Below, in pieces: positions 23,023-32,342 of a stretch of 46,656 nucleotides of DNA. Source of the stretch: Chloroflexota bacterium (GTDB lineage Bacteria; Chloroflexota; Dehalococcoidia; DSTF01; JACRBR01); assembly GCA_016213125.1 (NCBI GenBank), contig JACRBR010000202.1, forward strand, positions 1 to 46,656, given 5' to 3'. Every line of letters begins with the position of its first letter. Within the stretch, counting starts at the first letter, position 1. Position numbers and translations under genes: made by a program. The notes beneath the pieces were generated by a model, which was given only the letters and a program-made list of their open reading frames with translations, was not told where the DNA came from and made no database searches.

Positions 23023-25101
23023 CTAATGCCCGGGGGAGGCCGCTCGATCTGTCGTGGCCAGGTCGAAGCCCGCTAGTGCCGCTTGCAGTTCCCTGTGACT
23101 CAGCCCGCTGTCGCCATCTGTCACGCGCAGGGCCCCGCCCAGCCGGTGTTCGATCTCGGCCGCGTCTAGTCCTGTGTCCCGTTCCAGGGCCGCAAGGCCT
23201 CGCGGGGTGACTGATGTTGAGTGCGAGACTGGCGCGAGCAGCGAGCGGGTCACCGAGAACGCGAACATGCGGTCTCCACTGGTCCCGGCGAAAGTGTCCA
23301 TCAGGTGGAATGCGGAGTTCGCCGCGAAGTACCAGGCATAGGCCGAAGAACTGAACGCCACGTCCTCGCCAGTCAGCACGACGTAATCGATATCGTGGGC
23401 GGCGATGTACTCAAGTAGCTCTTGCTCGCTGAGTCCCACCCAGTAGTTCTTCACTGGGAACTGCTGGAGGTGTAGCCAGGTGTCGCCTGGCTGCGTGCTT
23501 CGGATGTCGGACTCTCCCCAGCGAAACAGGTTCGATCGAGCCTCGAGTAGTGGCGCCCTCTCCGGGTCGATGTCTACGCGAACGGTAGGAAGTTGCCTGA
23601 TGTGAAAGCGCCCCTCCGTCTCGACGTGGATACCGGAGAAGTACAGCCGGCTCATTAGCACGTTTGAGCCGGCGGGCAGGTGCTCTTCCATCCACGTAGC
23701 GACGCTTCGTGTGTACGGGCTATCCCAGGATCCCGACTCGTCGCGCGCCTCCGCCTCGCGCGCGGTGACGTCGCGGAACACCGACGCCTCATGGAACACG
23801 AACGCGGCCGCCGCGATTGCCGAGGCGCCGGCGAGGACCACGGTTGCGCTGTTGTCGATCGAGAACCGCCGCAGGGCCGGCCACGCGCCCGCGGCGGCAA
23901 TCCCCAGTGCGGCGTAGGAAAGGTAGATGAGTGGAAGCGCATCGCGTAGCTGGAGCCAGTCGTTTGCGGCCAATAAGGCAAAAGGCGCGAAGAGCGCCGC
24001 GGCCGCGCAAAGCATGCGGGAGGGTTCGTCGCCACGGACCGCGCGGGCGCACACCCAGATCCATGCGACCGCGATGAGGAAGAACGGCTGCATCTGGGGG
24101 GCCACGCGGAGCATGTAGCGCGGGATTGTCGTCAGGTACTCGTCCGGGTATCCCCAGGACGAGAATGAAGCCAGCCCGTAAATCATGAAGGCGCACCAGG
24201 TGACTGAGATCAGGACTGCCGCAGGCACTGCGTATCGGGGTGACGGCAGCCGCCGTATCGCGACGGCAAACCCAGCGAACACCGCGGCGATCGACAGGAC
24301 CACCAGACCCTCGGCGAGGAGGGCACGCGGATCGCCCAGCAGGAATAGCTGGCCCGTTTGGGCGAAGAGCCAAATCCACCACGGTGCCACGGTCGCCAGG
24401 AAGACCAGTGTGAACACGGCTGCTCCGCGGAACCCGTGGCGGTGGCGCGCCGAAGGCAGCGAAAGCACGACGACGATGGCCAGCGGCAGCCACTGCACGG
24501 CGGACTCCTTGATCAAGAAGGCAAAGCCAAGGCAGAGGCCGGATGCTGCATACCACCTCCATCGTCCGGACGTCACGGCCGTGTTCAGAGCCAGAGCGCA
24601 GAGGAGCAGGAAGCTGCATTGCATCGGGTCCAGGTAGAGGGTCGTCCCAAGCTCCGAAAGGTAGGCGGAGGCGGCCGCCGCCAGGCCCGTGATCCAACCA
24701 GCGAGCTGCCCCGCCATTCGCCATGCGAGTGCCATCACCAGCACCGCGTTGAAGACGACGACGAGCTTGGCAATACCATACGCCCCATCCGAGCCAGCGA
24801 GTCTGACCGCCGGTGCCAACAGGAGCGGGTAGAGCGGGGCCCGATGTGTGATTGTGTCTCCCGACGGGTAGGTCAGCCCCTTGCCGTGCGAGATGTTGAA
24901 TGCCTCCGCCACGTACAACGACTCATCCGACGAGAGGTGCGAGGGCGACGCGATCACCAGCGGGATGAGTAGTGCAGCCATGGCGGCCAGCGCCAACGGA
25001 AGTGACACCGCGCGCGCGTGAATCCTGCTCGCTGCTCGTGGCGCGATCGCGTTCGCCCGTAACATTGGTACATCATCCTGGCACCGGTGGCGCCGTGCCA
25101 T
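23023..25101 (-). CDS. GT39-like membrane glycosyltransferase
   Basis: 692 residues: about 11-12 membrane segments between 30 and 440, then a roughly 250-residue extracytoplasmic domain. The first outer loop has LSSDESLYVAEAFNISHGKG, with the acidic DE pair, and THRAPLYPLLL, both typical of ArnT/PMT-type (GT39/GT83) enzymes that transfer sugars from polyprenyl phosphate. The soluble tail (KNYWVGLSEQELLEYIAAHD and onward) has no family I recognise. An ATG 12 codons in (25065) is an alternative start; the upstream one has AAGGGA 8 nt before it. It likely works with the GT2 enzyme next to it. Confidence 0.85.
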   Translation of the reverse strand: MARRHRCQDDVPMLRANAIAPRAASRIHARAVSLPLALAAMAALLIPLVIASPSHLSSDESLYVAEAFNISHGKGLTYPSGDTITHRAPLYPLLLAPAVRLAGSDGAYGIAKLVVVFNAVLVMALAWRMAGQLAGWITGLAAAASAYLSELGTTLYLDPMQCSFLLLCALALNTAVTSGRWRWYAASGLCLGFAFLIKESAVQWLPLAIVVVLSLPSARHRHGFRGAAVFTLVFLATVAPWWIWLFAQTGQLFLLGDPRALLAEGLVVLSIAAVFAGFAVAIRRLPSPRYAVPAAVLISVTWCAFMIYGLASFSSWGYPDEYLTTIPRYMLRVAPQMQPFFLIAVAWIWVCARAVRGDEPSRMLCAAAALFAPFALLAANDWLQLRDALPLIYLSYAALGIAAAGAWPALRRFSIDNSATVVLAGASAIAAAAFVFHEASVFRDVTAREAEARDESGSWDSPYTRSVATWMEEHLPAGSNVLMSRLYFSGIHVETEGRFHIRQLPTVRVDIDPERAPLLEARSNLFRWGESDIRSTQPGDTWLHLQQFPVKNYWVGLSEQELLEYIAAHDIDYVVLTGEDVAFSSSAYAWYFAANSAFHLMDTFAGTSGDRMFAFSVTRSLLAPVSHSTSVTPRGLAALERDTGLDAAEIEHRLGGALRVTDGDSGLSHRELQAALAGFDLATTDRAASPGH

Positions 25102-25191
25102 CGGTGGTTCCCTTACAGCTTGCTCACGGCGTGCAATGAGGAGAGGGTCGCATGTGCGGCCCTCTCCTCACCTGTCGCTTGTGCTTGGGGT

Positions 25192-25575
25192 TTACGCTTT
25201 GCGACCGCCCGGGATCTTGCCGCCGGCAACCATCAGGGCCGTACCTGCAGCGAGGACTGCGGCCGCGAGGCCCAGCAGCACCATCGTGTTCGCAGCGCCG
25301 TTCGTGCCGGCCGTGCCGTAGCCGGCCGAAGGCAACGTGCCCGCACCGGCCTGGTTGCCGGCGTTCGTCGTCACCGGGTTGGTCGGCGGCTCAACCGGCG
25401 ACTGCGGCGGCGTGCTCGGCGCGACGGTCGGCTGTGCCGCGACTGTGGTCGGCGTCGCATCTGTGTTGTCCGTGCCGGCGCCTGACGTCGTCGTCACCGC
25501 CATGCTTGCGATGGTCAGCCCTGCCACAACCACGGTCGCGGCGATGCCGAGCAACGCACCCTTTGTCTTCAACAT
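25192..25575 (-). CDS. small exported protein with sorting-signal-like C-terminus
   Basis: 127 residues with an AAGGAGGAA ribosome site before the ATG. Residues 7-27 form a signal peptide or anchor. Residues 33-80 are a Thr/Pro-rich, disordered spacer with PTVAPSTPPQSPVEPPTNP. The C-terminus has LPSAG at 81-85, a hydrophobic segment (97-117) and a basic tail (KIPGGRKA), the layout of a sortase sorting signal, although LPSAG is off the LPxTG consensus. No sortase is seen in the window. It is 90 bp upstream of the GT39-like gene on the same strand. The Thr-rich spacer would be a plausible O-glycosylation target. Confidence 0.7.
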   Translation of the reverse strand: MLKTKGALLGIAATVVVAGLTIASMAVTTTSGAGTDNTDATPTTVAAQPTVAPSTPPQSPVEPPTNPVTTNAGNQAGAGTLPSAGYGTAGTNGAANTMVLLGLAAAVLAAGTALMVAGGKIPGGRKA

Positions 25576-25594
25576 CCCGTTCCTCCTTGTGTGA

Positions 25595-25633
25595 GGGCCA
25601 CGTCGAACCGGCGTCCGCCGACATGCCTGACCC
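25595..25633 (-). promoter_or_regulatory. hairpin in leader of small exported protein
   Basis: The sequence 25595-25633 can fold on the minus strand into a long stem with one bulge (arms around GGCATGTCG and CGACGTGGCC) enclosing a tight inner stem (CGGC/GCCG). It ends about 20 bp before the start codon. The remaining 25634-25975 of this 400-bp divergent gap shows no gene; it has a loose repeat (GACCCCGAATCGTGGC at 25677, GAACCCAGAATCATGGC at 25737). Confidence 0.3.
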
Positions 25634-25975
25634 TGCCTGGTCTTGTGTGATGTTCGGCTACCGGCCGGGCGGTCTTGACCCCGAATCGTGGCTTCCGGAT
25701 GTTAAAGCTTCGTAAACCGGGGCTGGCCTCGAATCTGAACCCAGAATCATGGCCAAGGACGCGCCCTGTGGGGCACCTCCCTTACTGCCGGGCGGGTGCC
25801 AGCCCCCGAGACTTCTCTCAGAGGTCGATGATCGACACGAACCAGTGCCCGTGCCCCTGGGACGGAGATCCGCATGTGGCAACGACTCAGGCGCCCGGTG
25901 ATGCCGTCCACTGGCGCAGTCATACCGTGGAGGCGTGATCACGAGCGCGTACGTAACGGGCCTGGAGCCGCTGGT

Positions 25976-27049
25976 GTGACGCTCTCCGCGGTCATCGTCA
26001 GCTCGCATCCCGCCCGGCGTTGTGGGGTCGCTGACTACTCCCGGGAGCTGGTGCGCCACATGCCTCCGCATGTCCATGCGGTTCACCGTCGGCTTGACTT
26101 GCGTTCAGGGCTAATCTCGTATCTGGTGCAGTGCTTTCGGGTGTCCGCGACGCTGCTGTGCTCGCGCCCGGACGTGTTTCATCTGCAGTACACGCCGACC
26201 ACCAGCGGGCCGGCGGCGCTGTGGCTGGTCTTGCTCGCAAGGCTGCGTGGGGCTCGGACGTTCATCACGTGCCACGAGCGCCCATCAACCTACGCGCGGG
26301 TGCTACCGCGATTCGCGCGCCGCCTCTATAGCGCGTTTGAGCGAATCCTCCTGCACCTGGCCGAACGTGTCTTCGTGCTCTCGGAGGTTCATGAGGCGGA
26401 GCTCGTACGCACGTACGGTGTTCAGCCCCGGCTTGTCCATCTTGGTGTGCGGGAAGCGGCTCGTGGCCGCAGCAGGCACGCGCCGGGACCAACGCTAACG
26501 TTTGCGGGGTTCCTCAGGCCCCAGAAGGGTCTGGAGGACATCATCGAGGCCGCACCGATCATCGCCGAGCGCCTGGGAAGAATTCGAGTCCAGATTGTCG
26601 GCGCGGTCGCTTCCCGGGATCGGGCCTACGTCGACGACCTGAGGCGCACGCTGGCGGCGGTCGAGGAAGGCGAACGGTGCCAGATCGAGCTGGTCGAAGA
26701 TGCGGGGGACGCCGAGTTCGAGCGGCGCGTGCTCGTATCGGATCTGTTCGTCTTCCCATCGCGGAGGGCTTCGCAGAGCATCACGCTGAACCTTGTGCTG
26801 GAGGGCCGCATCCCGATTGTCAGCGCGGCGGGAACAGGTGTCGCCGAGATCGTGGATCAGCACCAGCTGGGGGCGATCTATGTCCCGGGTGACGCACAAG
26901 GTCTGGCTCGCGCGGTGATCGACCTGTTACGCGACGTCCACCGCTACCACATCTGCCAGTCGAACATCGCCGGATTCGCGCGGCTCACCGGCTGGCGGAC
27001 GGTCTCGCAGCAGCACGCCGATGACTATGAGGAGTTACGGGCGGCGTGA
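25976..27049 (+). CDS. GT4 glycosyltransferase with altered E-x7-E site
   Basis: 357 residues, GT-B fold. The N-terminal SSHPARRCGVADYSRELV is typical of GT4 proteins, as is the C-terminal domain start TLTFAGFLRPQKGLEDIIEA. In the donor-site motif E-x7-E the first Glu is replaced by Ser (SITLNLVLE), which may weaken catalysis or shift donor choice. I chose the GTG at 25976 (GGAG 8 nt upstream) because homology begins there; an ATG at 25874 also has a fair ribosome site and would add 34 basic residues with no family match. The stop overlaps the next gene's GTG start (GTGA). Confidence 0.82.
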   Translation: MTLSAVIVSSHPARRCGVADYSRELVRHMPPHVHAVHRRLDLRSGLISYLVQCFRVSATLLCSRPDVFHLQYTPTTSGPAALWLVLLARLRGARTFITCHERPSTYARVLPRFARRLYSAFERILLHLAERVFVLSEVHEAELVRTYGVQPRLVHLGVREAARGRSRHAPGPTLTFAGFLRPQKGLEDIIEAAPIIAERLGRIRVQIVGAVASRDRAYVDDLRRTLAAVEEGERCQIELVEDAGDAEFERRVLVSDLFVFPSRRASQSITLNLVLEGRIPIVSAAGTGVAEIVDQHQLGAIYVPGDAQGLARAVIDLLRDVHRYHICQSNIAGFARLTGWRTVSQQHADDYEELRAA

Positions 27050-29097
27050 GAGACAGGATGAGCTGGACCGGCAGGGTGCGAATGCGCACGATCGGAGCGC
27101 TGTCGAACGGCGCACCCGGCGACGGCATCTTGCCGCATTACGATCGCAACGCCCGCCCAGTCGCGCTGCCTTCCGCGGCCACGACGTACGACGCGGCGCA
27201 CTCGGTGCGTGGTGATCGTGAGGGCTCGGTTGCGTCCGCGGCGCTATCCGGTTTGATCGAGCTGATGCACGAATACCCCGCCGCGCTTCTCGTTGGCATG
27301 TTCAACCTGGCGCTGGTGTTTCTCACGAGGATGGCCATGCAAGGATGGTACCGTAAGGCCGTCGATGCGACGACGCTGACCGCGGTCGGGACGTTCATGG
27401 TCGTCACGATAGTCGCGGTCCGGCCTGTCCGCGTCGACGCATCCCTGCTGGCCGGGTGTGCGGTCGTGGCGCTGGCTGCTCTGACAACGGGGTGGTTCCA
27501 GCACGAGGCCCTCCTGGGCGATTACGACTCCGGCAACTATGCGTTTCGAGCCGCGTACCTGGGCCGCACAGGCGACTTCGCGCCAATGTTCCTTCCCGGT
27601 TACACGGTGTATGTGTCCGTGCTCCACCATTTCGGAGGCTACGGACTGCAGCAGTGGGGTAACCCGCTGCTCCTGGCCGCCACGCTTGTCATGATCGTCC
27701 AGCTGGGCACCGTTCTCACCGCCAACAGATGGACGGGCGTGGCTGCCGCCGCGATGTTCGCCACGCACTACACAACTGTGTGGTTCGCCCGGCAGACGCT
27801 CAGCGACAACATGGGCCTCTTCCTGCTGACGTCGGCGTTGTACTTCCTCGTGGCAGGCGTCGCTCGACGCAATCCGGCGCTGGCAGCGTTCAGCCTCGTC
27901 CCCGCATCGCTGATGCTCCTCTCCCGCCCGGAGGCGCTCCTCTTCCTGATCGCGATAGCTGTCGTCCTGATCGCCTGGTGGTCGCTGATGCGGCCCAGGA
28001 CGACGTCCACCGCGGGCAATCTTGTGCCGCTTGCCCTCATCAGTTTGCTTGTTGCGGCCAACGCCGGCGCCGTGGTCCTGCACGAAACCCGCCATGGCGA
28101 AGAGCAGTACTATCGCGGCTACTTCGAAAAGGCGGCACACCTCGTCACGAATGCGGTGCCGTGGGTGCCAGCGATCGAGACGGCGCACACACCAGTGGTC
28201 GAGGAGGCGAATCCGGAGGGGCTGCCGACTCACCAGACGTACACGCTTCGCTTTGTTGGCGAGTCCTTCTACAAATACGGGCTGCACATTATCTTTGGCG
28301 CCGGATTGCTGGGCCTGCTGTTCCACCGGCGCAACATGGGTCTGGTTGTCGTGCTCCTGGGCGCCGTGTCGCCCGTCGTGCTGTTGATCATTGAACCGAC
28401 GATCTCCTGGGTGCATCCATGGTTCATGCGCCATTACTGGGAGGCGCTCTTGCCGATTGGCGCTGTCCTCGCGGGACGCTGGGTCACATCGCTGGGAAGC
28501 GCGAAGTACGGCGTGATGGCCGCGGCGGCACTCGTCGCAGCGAACCTCTGGATGTCGTGGCCGTTGCTGACCTTGTCAGACTCCCGGGGCATGCATGACG
28601 CGCTCGCCGAAACGAACGCGCTCATCGCGGACCGCGATGCCCTCGTCCTCGCCGAGCCCCAGCTGAAGTATGCAGTCGACCCGCTGCACTTTCTGTTCGA
28701 CGTGAACCAGGATCCGCCCGTGAACTTCATCGATGATGCGAGCGCTGAAAAGGTGGCGAGCCTTCTGGGTGATGCCCGCGCGCGAGACCGTACCGTTTAC
28801 CTCATCAGCCGCCACGCCCCGTCTGCGCCGTTCCCCGGGATTGAGCTGGCGGATGGCTCAAGATTCGAGCGGGATGATCTTCGATACGTCGGGGGGACGG
28901 TGTTGGACACCCGCAGGCTGGTGTTTCTCACGACAGCGGACCGGTACGCGAAGCCGGAATCGATCCCGCCCAAACCCCTGACTCAGGGCTACGCTCCGAT
29001 CGCCGAGACGGTCGGACAACTGCCGCCGCGCACGGTCAAGAAGGCATTGTACCGCTTCTACGTCTACCAGGTCATGGACCGGCAGGGGACGCCATGA
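27046..29097 (+). CDS. polytopic membrane glycosyltransferase-like protein
   Basis: 683 residues with about 10-12 membrane segments (first near 76-93, last near 490-510) and a C-terminal soluble domain of about 170 residues. An acidic first-loop motif GDYDSGNYAFRAAYLGRTGD resembles the catalytic loop of GT39/PMT-like polyprenyl-phosphate sugar transferases, though overall similarity is not obvious to me. The first 60 residues are hydrophilic, so later ATGs at 27058 or 27082 are possible starts. It overlaps both neighbours by 4 bp (GTGA before, ATGA after), so the GT4, this protein and the flippase are made together. Confidence 0.75.
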   Translation: MRDRMSWTGRVRMRTIGALSNGAPGDGILPHYDRNARPVALPSAATTYDAAHSVRGDREGSVASAALSGLIELMHEYPAALLVGMFNLALVFLTRMAMQGWYRKAVDATTLTAVGTFMVVTIVAVRPVRVDASLLAGCAVVALAALTTGWFQHEALLGDYDSGNYAFRAAYLGRTGDFAPMFLPGYTVYVSVLHHFGGYGLQQWGNPLLLAATLVMIVQLGTVLTANRWTGVAAAAMFATHYTTVWFARQTLSDNMGLFLLTSALYFLVAGVARRNPALAAFSLVPASLMLLSRPEALLFLIAIAVVLIAWWSLMRPRTTSTAGNLVPLALISLLVAANAGAVVLHETRHGEEQYYRGYFEKAAHLVTNAVPWVPAIETAHTPVVEEANPEGLPTHQTYTLRFVGESFYKYGLHIIFGAGLLGLLFHRRNMGLVVVLLGAVSPVVLLIIEPTISWVHPWFMRHYWEALLPIGAVLAGRWVTSLGSAKYGVMAAAALVAANLWMSWPLLTLSDSRGMHDALAETNALIADRDALVLAEPQLKYAVDPLHFLFDVNQDPPVNFIDDASAEKVASLLGDARARDRTVYLISRHAPSAPFPGIELADGSRFERDDLRYVGGTVLDTRRLVFLTTADRYAKPESIPPKPLTQGYAPIAETVGQLPPRTVKKALYRFYVYQVMDRQGTP

Positions 29098-30431
29098 CGT
29101 CCGATATCGCAGCACTCGGGCGGCGCAGCACAATGTTCAGAGCGGTGGCGTTCGTGGGAGTCGGCGAAGTCGCGGCCAAGGTCGGGCTCGTCGTTGCTAC
29201 CCTCGTCGTCGCCAGGACGCTGGGCGCCGATGCCTTTGGCCAATGGTCATATGCAGCCGCGATGGCGGGGGTCATCGGTCTCCTGGCCGAGGCCGGGCTC
29301 ACGAACGCATTGCAGCGCAGGATCGCGCGTGGGGATGAGGATGCGGCTAATCTGATATCGAACGCGCTCGCGATGAAGCTCCTGGCGGCGCTGGCGGCGA
29401 TCGCCGTGGTGGCGATCATCGCCGTGATAGGCCGCAAGCCGGGGCCGGTGGCGCTGAGCCTGCTGATGCTGGGCGTGTTCTCGATCGCGAATACGTCGGC
29501 GCTAATGGTGCAGGGGGTGTTCCGCGCGACGGCGTCATCACACCTCGACGCGGTTGCCCGCATCGGCCAGCAGATTGCACTCGTGGCGGCCGTCCTGACG
29601 TTGGCGACGATGTCAGCCGGAGTGATCGCGTTTAGTGTCGGTTATGCCGTCACAGGGGCGATTGGCATCACGATATCGCTATTGATCCTACACAGCCATG
29701 CTGTTCCGGTCAGAATGCGCTTCGATTTCGACGTGTGGCGCAGCCTGGCGCAAGAGGCCTGGCCGTTCTGGGTCGCGGGCATTCTCTGGATCGCATATTT
29801 TCGCGTCGATGTGGTGATCCTATCGTACCTCGGCACCGACCGGCAGGCCGGCCTCTATAACCTGGCGTACAACGGGTTTCAGGTACTGACGCTACCGTCC
29901 GCCGTTCTGGCCGGGGCGCTTTATCCATCGTTCGCGCATCTGTACAAGAACGACGTACCCCGCTTCGACCTGCTGCGCTGGCGGACGCACATTGCCTGCC
30001 TTGTCTCGGGGGCCGCGATCGCCGGCGCCGCGAGCCTGGCGGTTGGGCCGGGTATTCGTCTGATCGCCGGGACCGAGTACGAAGGCAGCGTCCTGTTGTT
30101 CCGCGTCCTGACGTTGGGACTGGTGTTTCTGTACCCCAACTACCTGATGTTCCAGACACTCTCCGCGGCCGGCCGACAACGGTTGGTGATGCTGGCTGCC
30201 GGTGTCGGAGCAGCATCGAATATCTGCTTGAATCTCGTGCTGGTGCCGGGACTGCAGGCCCTTGGTGCGAGCATCGCAACTATCAGCACCGAGGCCGTCG
30301 TCTTCTGTGTCTTGAGCGTGATGGCGTGGCGGGCTCTAGGCGTGACCGATGGGCGGGAGAAGCCGGTACTTATCGTCGTCGAGCCAGCGGGCAGAGAACT
30401 ACAGGTGCCCGACAGTCAACGCGCCGCTTGA
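29094..30431 (+). CDS. Wzx-like polysaccharide flippase
   Basis: 445 residues, about 12-14 membrane helices, MOP (MATE/Wzx/RfbX) superfamily. Typical features are the N-terminal block VGEVAAKVGLVVATLVVART, LGADAFGQWSYA, and ARRxx-type positively charged loops. Such proteins flip lipid-linked oligosaccharides across the cytoplasmic membrane for outside assembly. Its position as third gene of a coupled operon with a GT4 and a membrane glycosyltransferase supports that role. The 3' end overlaps the convergent GT4 gene by 16 bp. Confidence 0.88.
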   Translation: MTSDIAALGRRSTMFRAVAFVGVGEVAAKVGLVVATLVVARTLGADAFGQWSYAAAMAGVIGLLAEAGLTNALQRRIARGDEDAANLISNALAMKLLAALAAIAVVAIIAVIGRKPGPVALSLLMLGVFSIANTSALMVQGVFRATASSHLDAVARIGQQIALVAAVLTLATMSAGVIAFSVGYAVTGAIGITISLLILHSHAVPVRMRFDFDVWRSLAQEAWPFWVAGILWIAYFRVDVVILSYLGTDRQAGLYNLAYNGFQVLTLPSAVLAGALYPSFAHLYKNDVPRFDLLRWRTHIACLVSGAAIAGAASLAVGPGIRLIAGTEYEGSVLLFRVLTLGLVFLYPNYLMFQTLSAAGRQRLVMLAAGVGAASNICLNLVLVPGLQALGASIATISTEAVVFCVLSVMAWRALGVTDGREKPVLIVVEPAGRELQVPDSQRAA

Positions 30432-31534
30432 TCTTGCATGGCCGTTTCGTAGGCTGAGATCGTCAGCTCGGCACAGCGTTTCCAGCTGAAGCGCTCTGCC
30501 CGTGCCAGCCCGCCCTCGATGAGCCGTCGGCGGAGTTCGCCGTTGCACACAATCTCGATCAAGCCTTCGGCGATAGAAGGCACAGAGTGTTGGTCCACCA
30601 GAATGGCATCGTCGCCGACGACCTCCGGCAGGCTGGACGCGCGCGATGTCACGACGGGTACGCCGCATTGCATCGCCTCCAGTGCGGGCAGGCCAAATCC
30701 CTCGTAGAGCGAGGGGTAAGCGAGAGCGATCGCGCCGTTGTACACGAGAGGAAGGTCATCGTGGTCTATGTCTGTGCGACGAAGCACACGACCCGAAAGG
30801 CCCAGATCGTGGATAAGGGCATCGAGCCCGGGAAGGCCCCACGAGCGCCGGCCGACAAGTAGCAGGCTGACGCCCTGCATACTCGACCCGGCGTGCGCGA
30901 ATGCGCGGATGAGCGCCGGTACGTTCTTGCGCGGCTCGATGCTGCCCACGAACAGGAGGTAGCACCGAGGCAGCCCAAGCCTGGCGCGAGCTGCCTCGAC
31001 GGAGGCGGGAGGATGTGGCCTGAAACTCGCGCTCGCCGCGAGCGGCGTGACCGTGATCCTTCCCGGCGGCACATGAAGGATGCGCTCGATGTCCCGGCGA
31101 GAATGCTCCGAGAACGTCACGATGTGGTCGGCGCGCCGTGCGATCGCCGGGAGCAAGATGCGGTGCGCGAGCTTCGATGATAATGGCGCACCTGTGGATA
31201 CGATCGGGGTGAGGTCACCGATGGTGAGCACGCGCGCGAAACGCGATCCGCGGAGGAATGGCCCGAAGTGATACGTATCGTGCACGAGGTCGTACCCACG
31301 CTCGTCCAGCCAGCGAGGCAGGCTCCACTGACGGCGCAGGCGGCGTGGTAAGGGAACTGATCGAAGATCCGGGACGGCATTGGGGAGCCCTTCGTAGAAG
31401 GGATGCGGACCGCGGTGCACAAGCGTGACGCTTCCCGGGAGCGCTTCTATCAGCGCGCGCGAGAGATTCATCGCGTAGCTCGAAAAACCTGGTGCGTCGG
31501 CGTCGATAGAGTCGGTGAGCACAGCTACGCGCAT
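30416..31534 (-). CDS. GT4 glycosyltransferase
   Basis: 372 residues of the GT4 family. Seen: the N-terminal strand MRVAVLTDSIDADAPGFSSY, the acceptor-domain DLVHDTYHFGPF, FVGSIEPRKNVPALIRAFAH opening the donor domain, and the intact E-x7-E motif in YEGFGLPALEAM. It should transfer a sugar from a nucleotide donor in the cytoplasm. I chose the ATG at 31534; the in-frame upstream extension to 31801 is antisense to the methyltransferase gene and shows no homology. It is transcribed alone, opposite to the flippase operon. Confidence 0.9.
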   Translation of the reverse strand: MRVAVLTDSIDADAPGFSSYAMNLSRALIEALPGSVTLVHRGPHPFYEGLPNAVPDLRSVPLPRRLRRQWSLPRWLDERGYDLVHDTYHFGPFLRGSRFARVLTIGDLTPIVSTGAPLSSKLAHRILLPAIARRADHIVTFSEHSRRDIERILHVPPGRITVTPLAASASFRPHPPASVEAARARLGLPRCYLLFVGSIEPRKNVPALIRAFAHAGSSMQGVSLLLVGRRSWGLPGLDALIHDLGLSGRVLRRTDIDHDDLPLVYNGAIALAYPSLYEGFGLPALEAMQCGVPVVTSRASSLPEVVGDDAILVDQHSVPSIAEGLIEIVCNGELRRRLIEGGLARAERFSWKRCAELTISAYETAMQDQAAR

Positions 31535-31693
31535 GTGCAAATCATACAAGCGAGCGGCCGCGAGTCTCGTCCGTGGCGGTCTCACAAACGCCCTGAAGCC
31601 GCCATGTAAGGCGGACGTGTAGGGGAAGTGCTGATTGAGACGGGCAGGGTGGTCCGCGATGATGGACTGACCTTCGACGTGGACAGGAGCGCC

Positions 31694-32335
31694 ATGAGTT
31701 CTTCCGGGGATGGAGCGGCTGCATTCGCGATCCCATCGTGGGGTCACTACTACGACTTCGACCTGAGCTGGTCCCACCACGCAATGAACGTGGTGCAGCA
31801 CCTGCCCCTCGTGCTTGCGGTCAGAAGGCTAAGGCCTCGGAGCGTGCTCGAGGTCGGAACGGGAACCGGATCACTCTCGATCTTCATGTCGTACTTCAAC
31901 CAGCGTGTTGTCTCAGTTGACCTGTCTCCTCGCGTGCTGGAACGCGCCCGCGGCAACAGCAAGCGCTTGCGCGGCCGGGCGGACTTCCGCGAAGGCGATG
32001 CGTTTGCGCTCGATGGCATCGCAAACGGCGCATTCGATGTCTCGGTGTCGCAAGGGTTCTTCGAACACTTCTGTGACGAAGACATCGCCTCGTTGCTGAA
32101 GGAGCAGCTTCGCGTCTCCCGGTACGCGGTGTTCAGCGTGCCCAACGAGGCCTACGGGCGGCAAGACCGCGGCGACGAGCGTCTCCTGCGACGGGAGCAG
32201 TGGGACACGACGCTGATGGCGCACGGGCTCCACATCGTGCGTTCTGGCGAGTATCGGCCGTTGTCGCGTTCTGCGCTCCTTCCAGGCGGCTGGCGTAAAC
32301 CAGCGACGATGTACCTGGCCACGGTGACGCGGTAA
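31694..32335 (+). CDS. class I SAM-dependent methyltransferase
   Basis: 213 residues, a minimal Rossmann methyltransferase. Motif I is VLEVGTGTGSLSIF (51-64), followed by VVSVDLSPRVLERAR, the DFREGDAFAL acidic site and FDVSVSQGFFEHF. The acceptor is unknown; in this context it may be a sugar or glycan end. I prefer the ATG at 31694 with AGGAG upstream; an in-frame GTG at 31628 would add 22 residues that look protein-like but has a poorly spaced ribosome site. It ends 7 bp before the next GT4 gene, so the two form an operon. Confidence 0.85.
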   Translation: MSSSGDGAAAFAIPSWGHYYDFDLSWSHHAMNVVQHLPLVLAVRRLRPRSVLEVGTGTGSLSIFMSYFNQRVVSVDLSPRVLERARGNSKRLRGRADFREGDAFALDGIANGAFDVSVSQGFFEHFCDEDIASLLKEQLRVSRYAVFSVPNEAYGRQDRGDERLLRREQWDTTLMAHGLHIVRSGEYRPLSRSALLPGGWRKPATMYLATVTR

Positions 32336-32342
32336 CAGCGCG

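Noticed and set aside
25700..25975. c-di-GMP or other known riboswitch upstream of the GT4 gene
   Set aside because: I compared by eye with the GEMM core and found no conserved motif; only a loose repeat and a hairpin near the opposite gene are visible.
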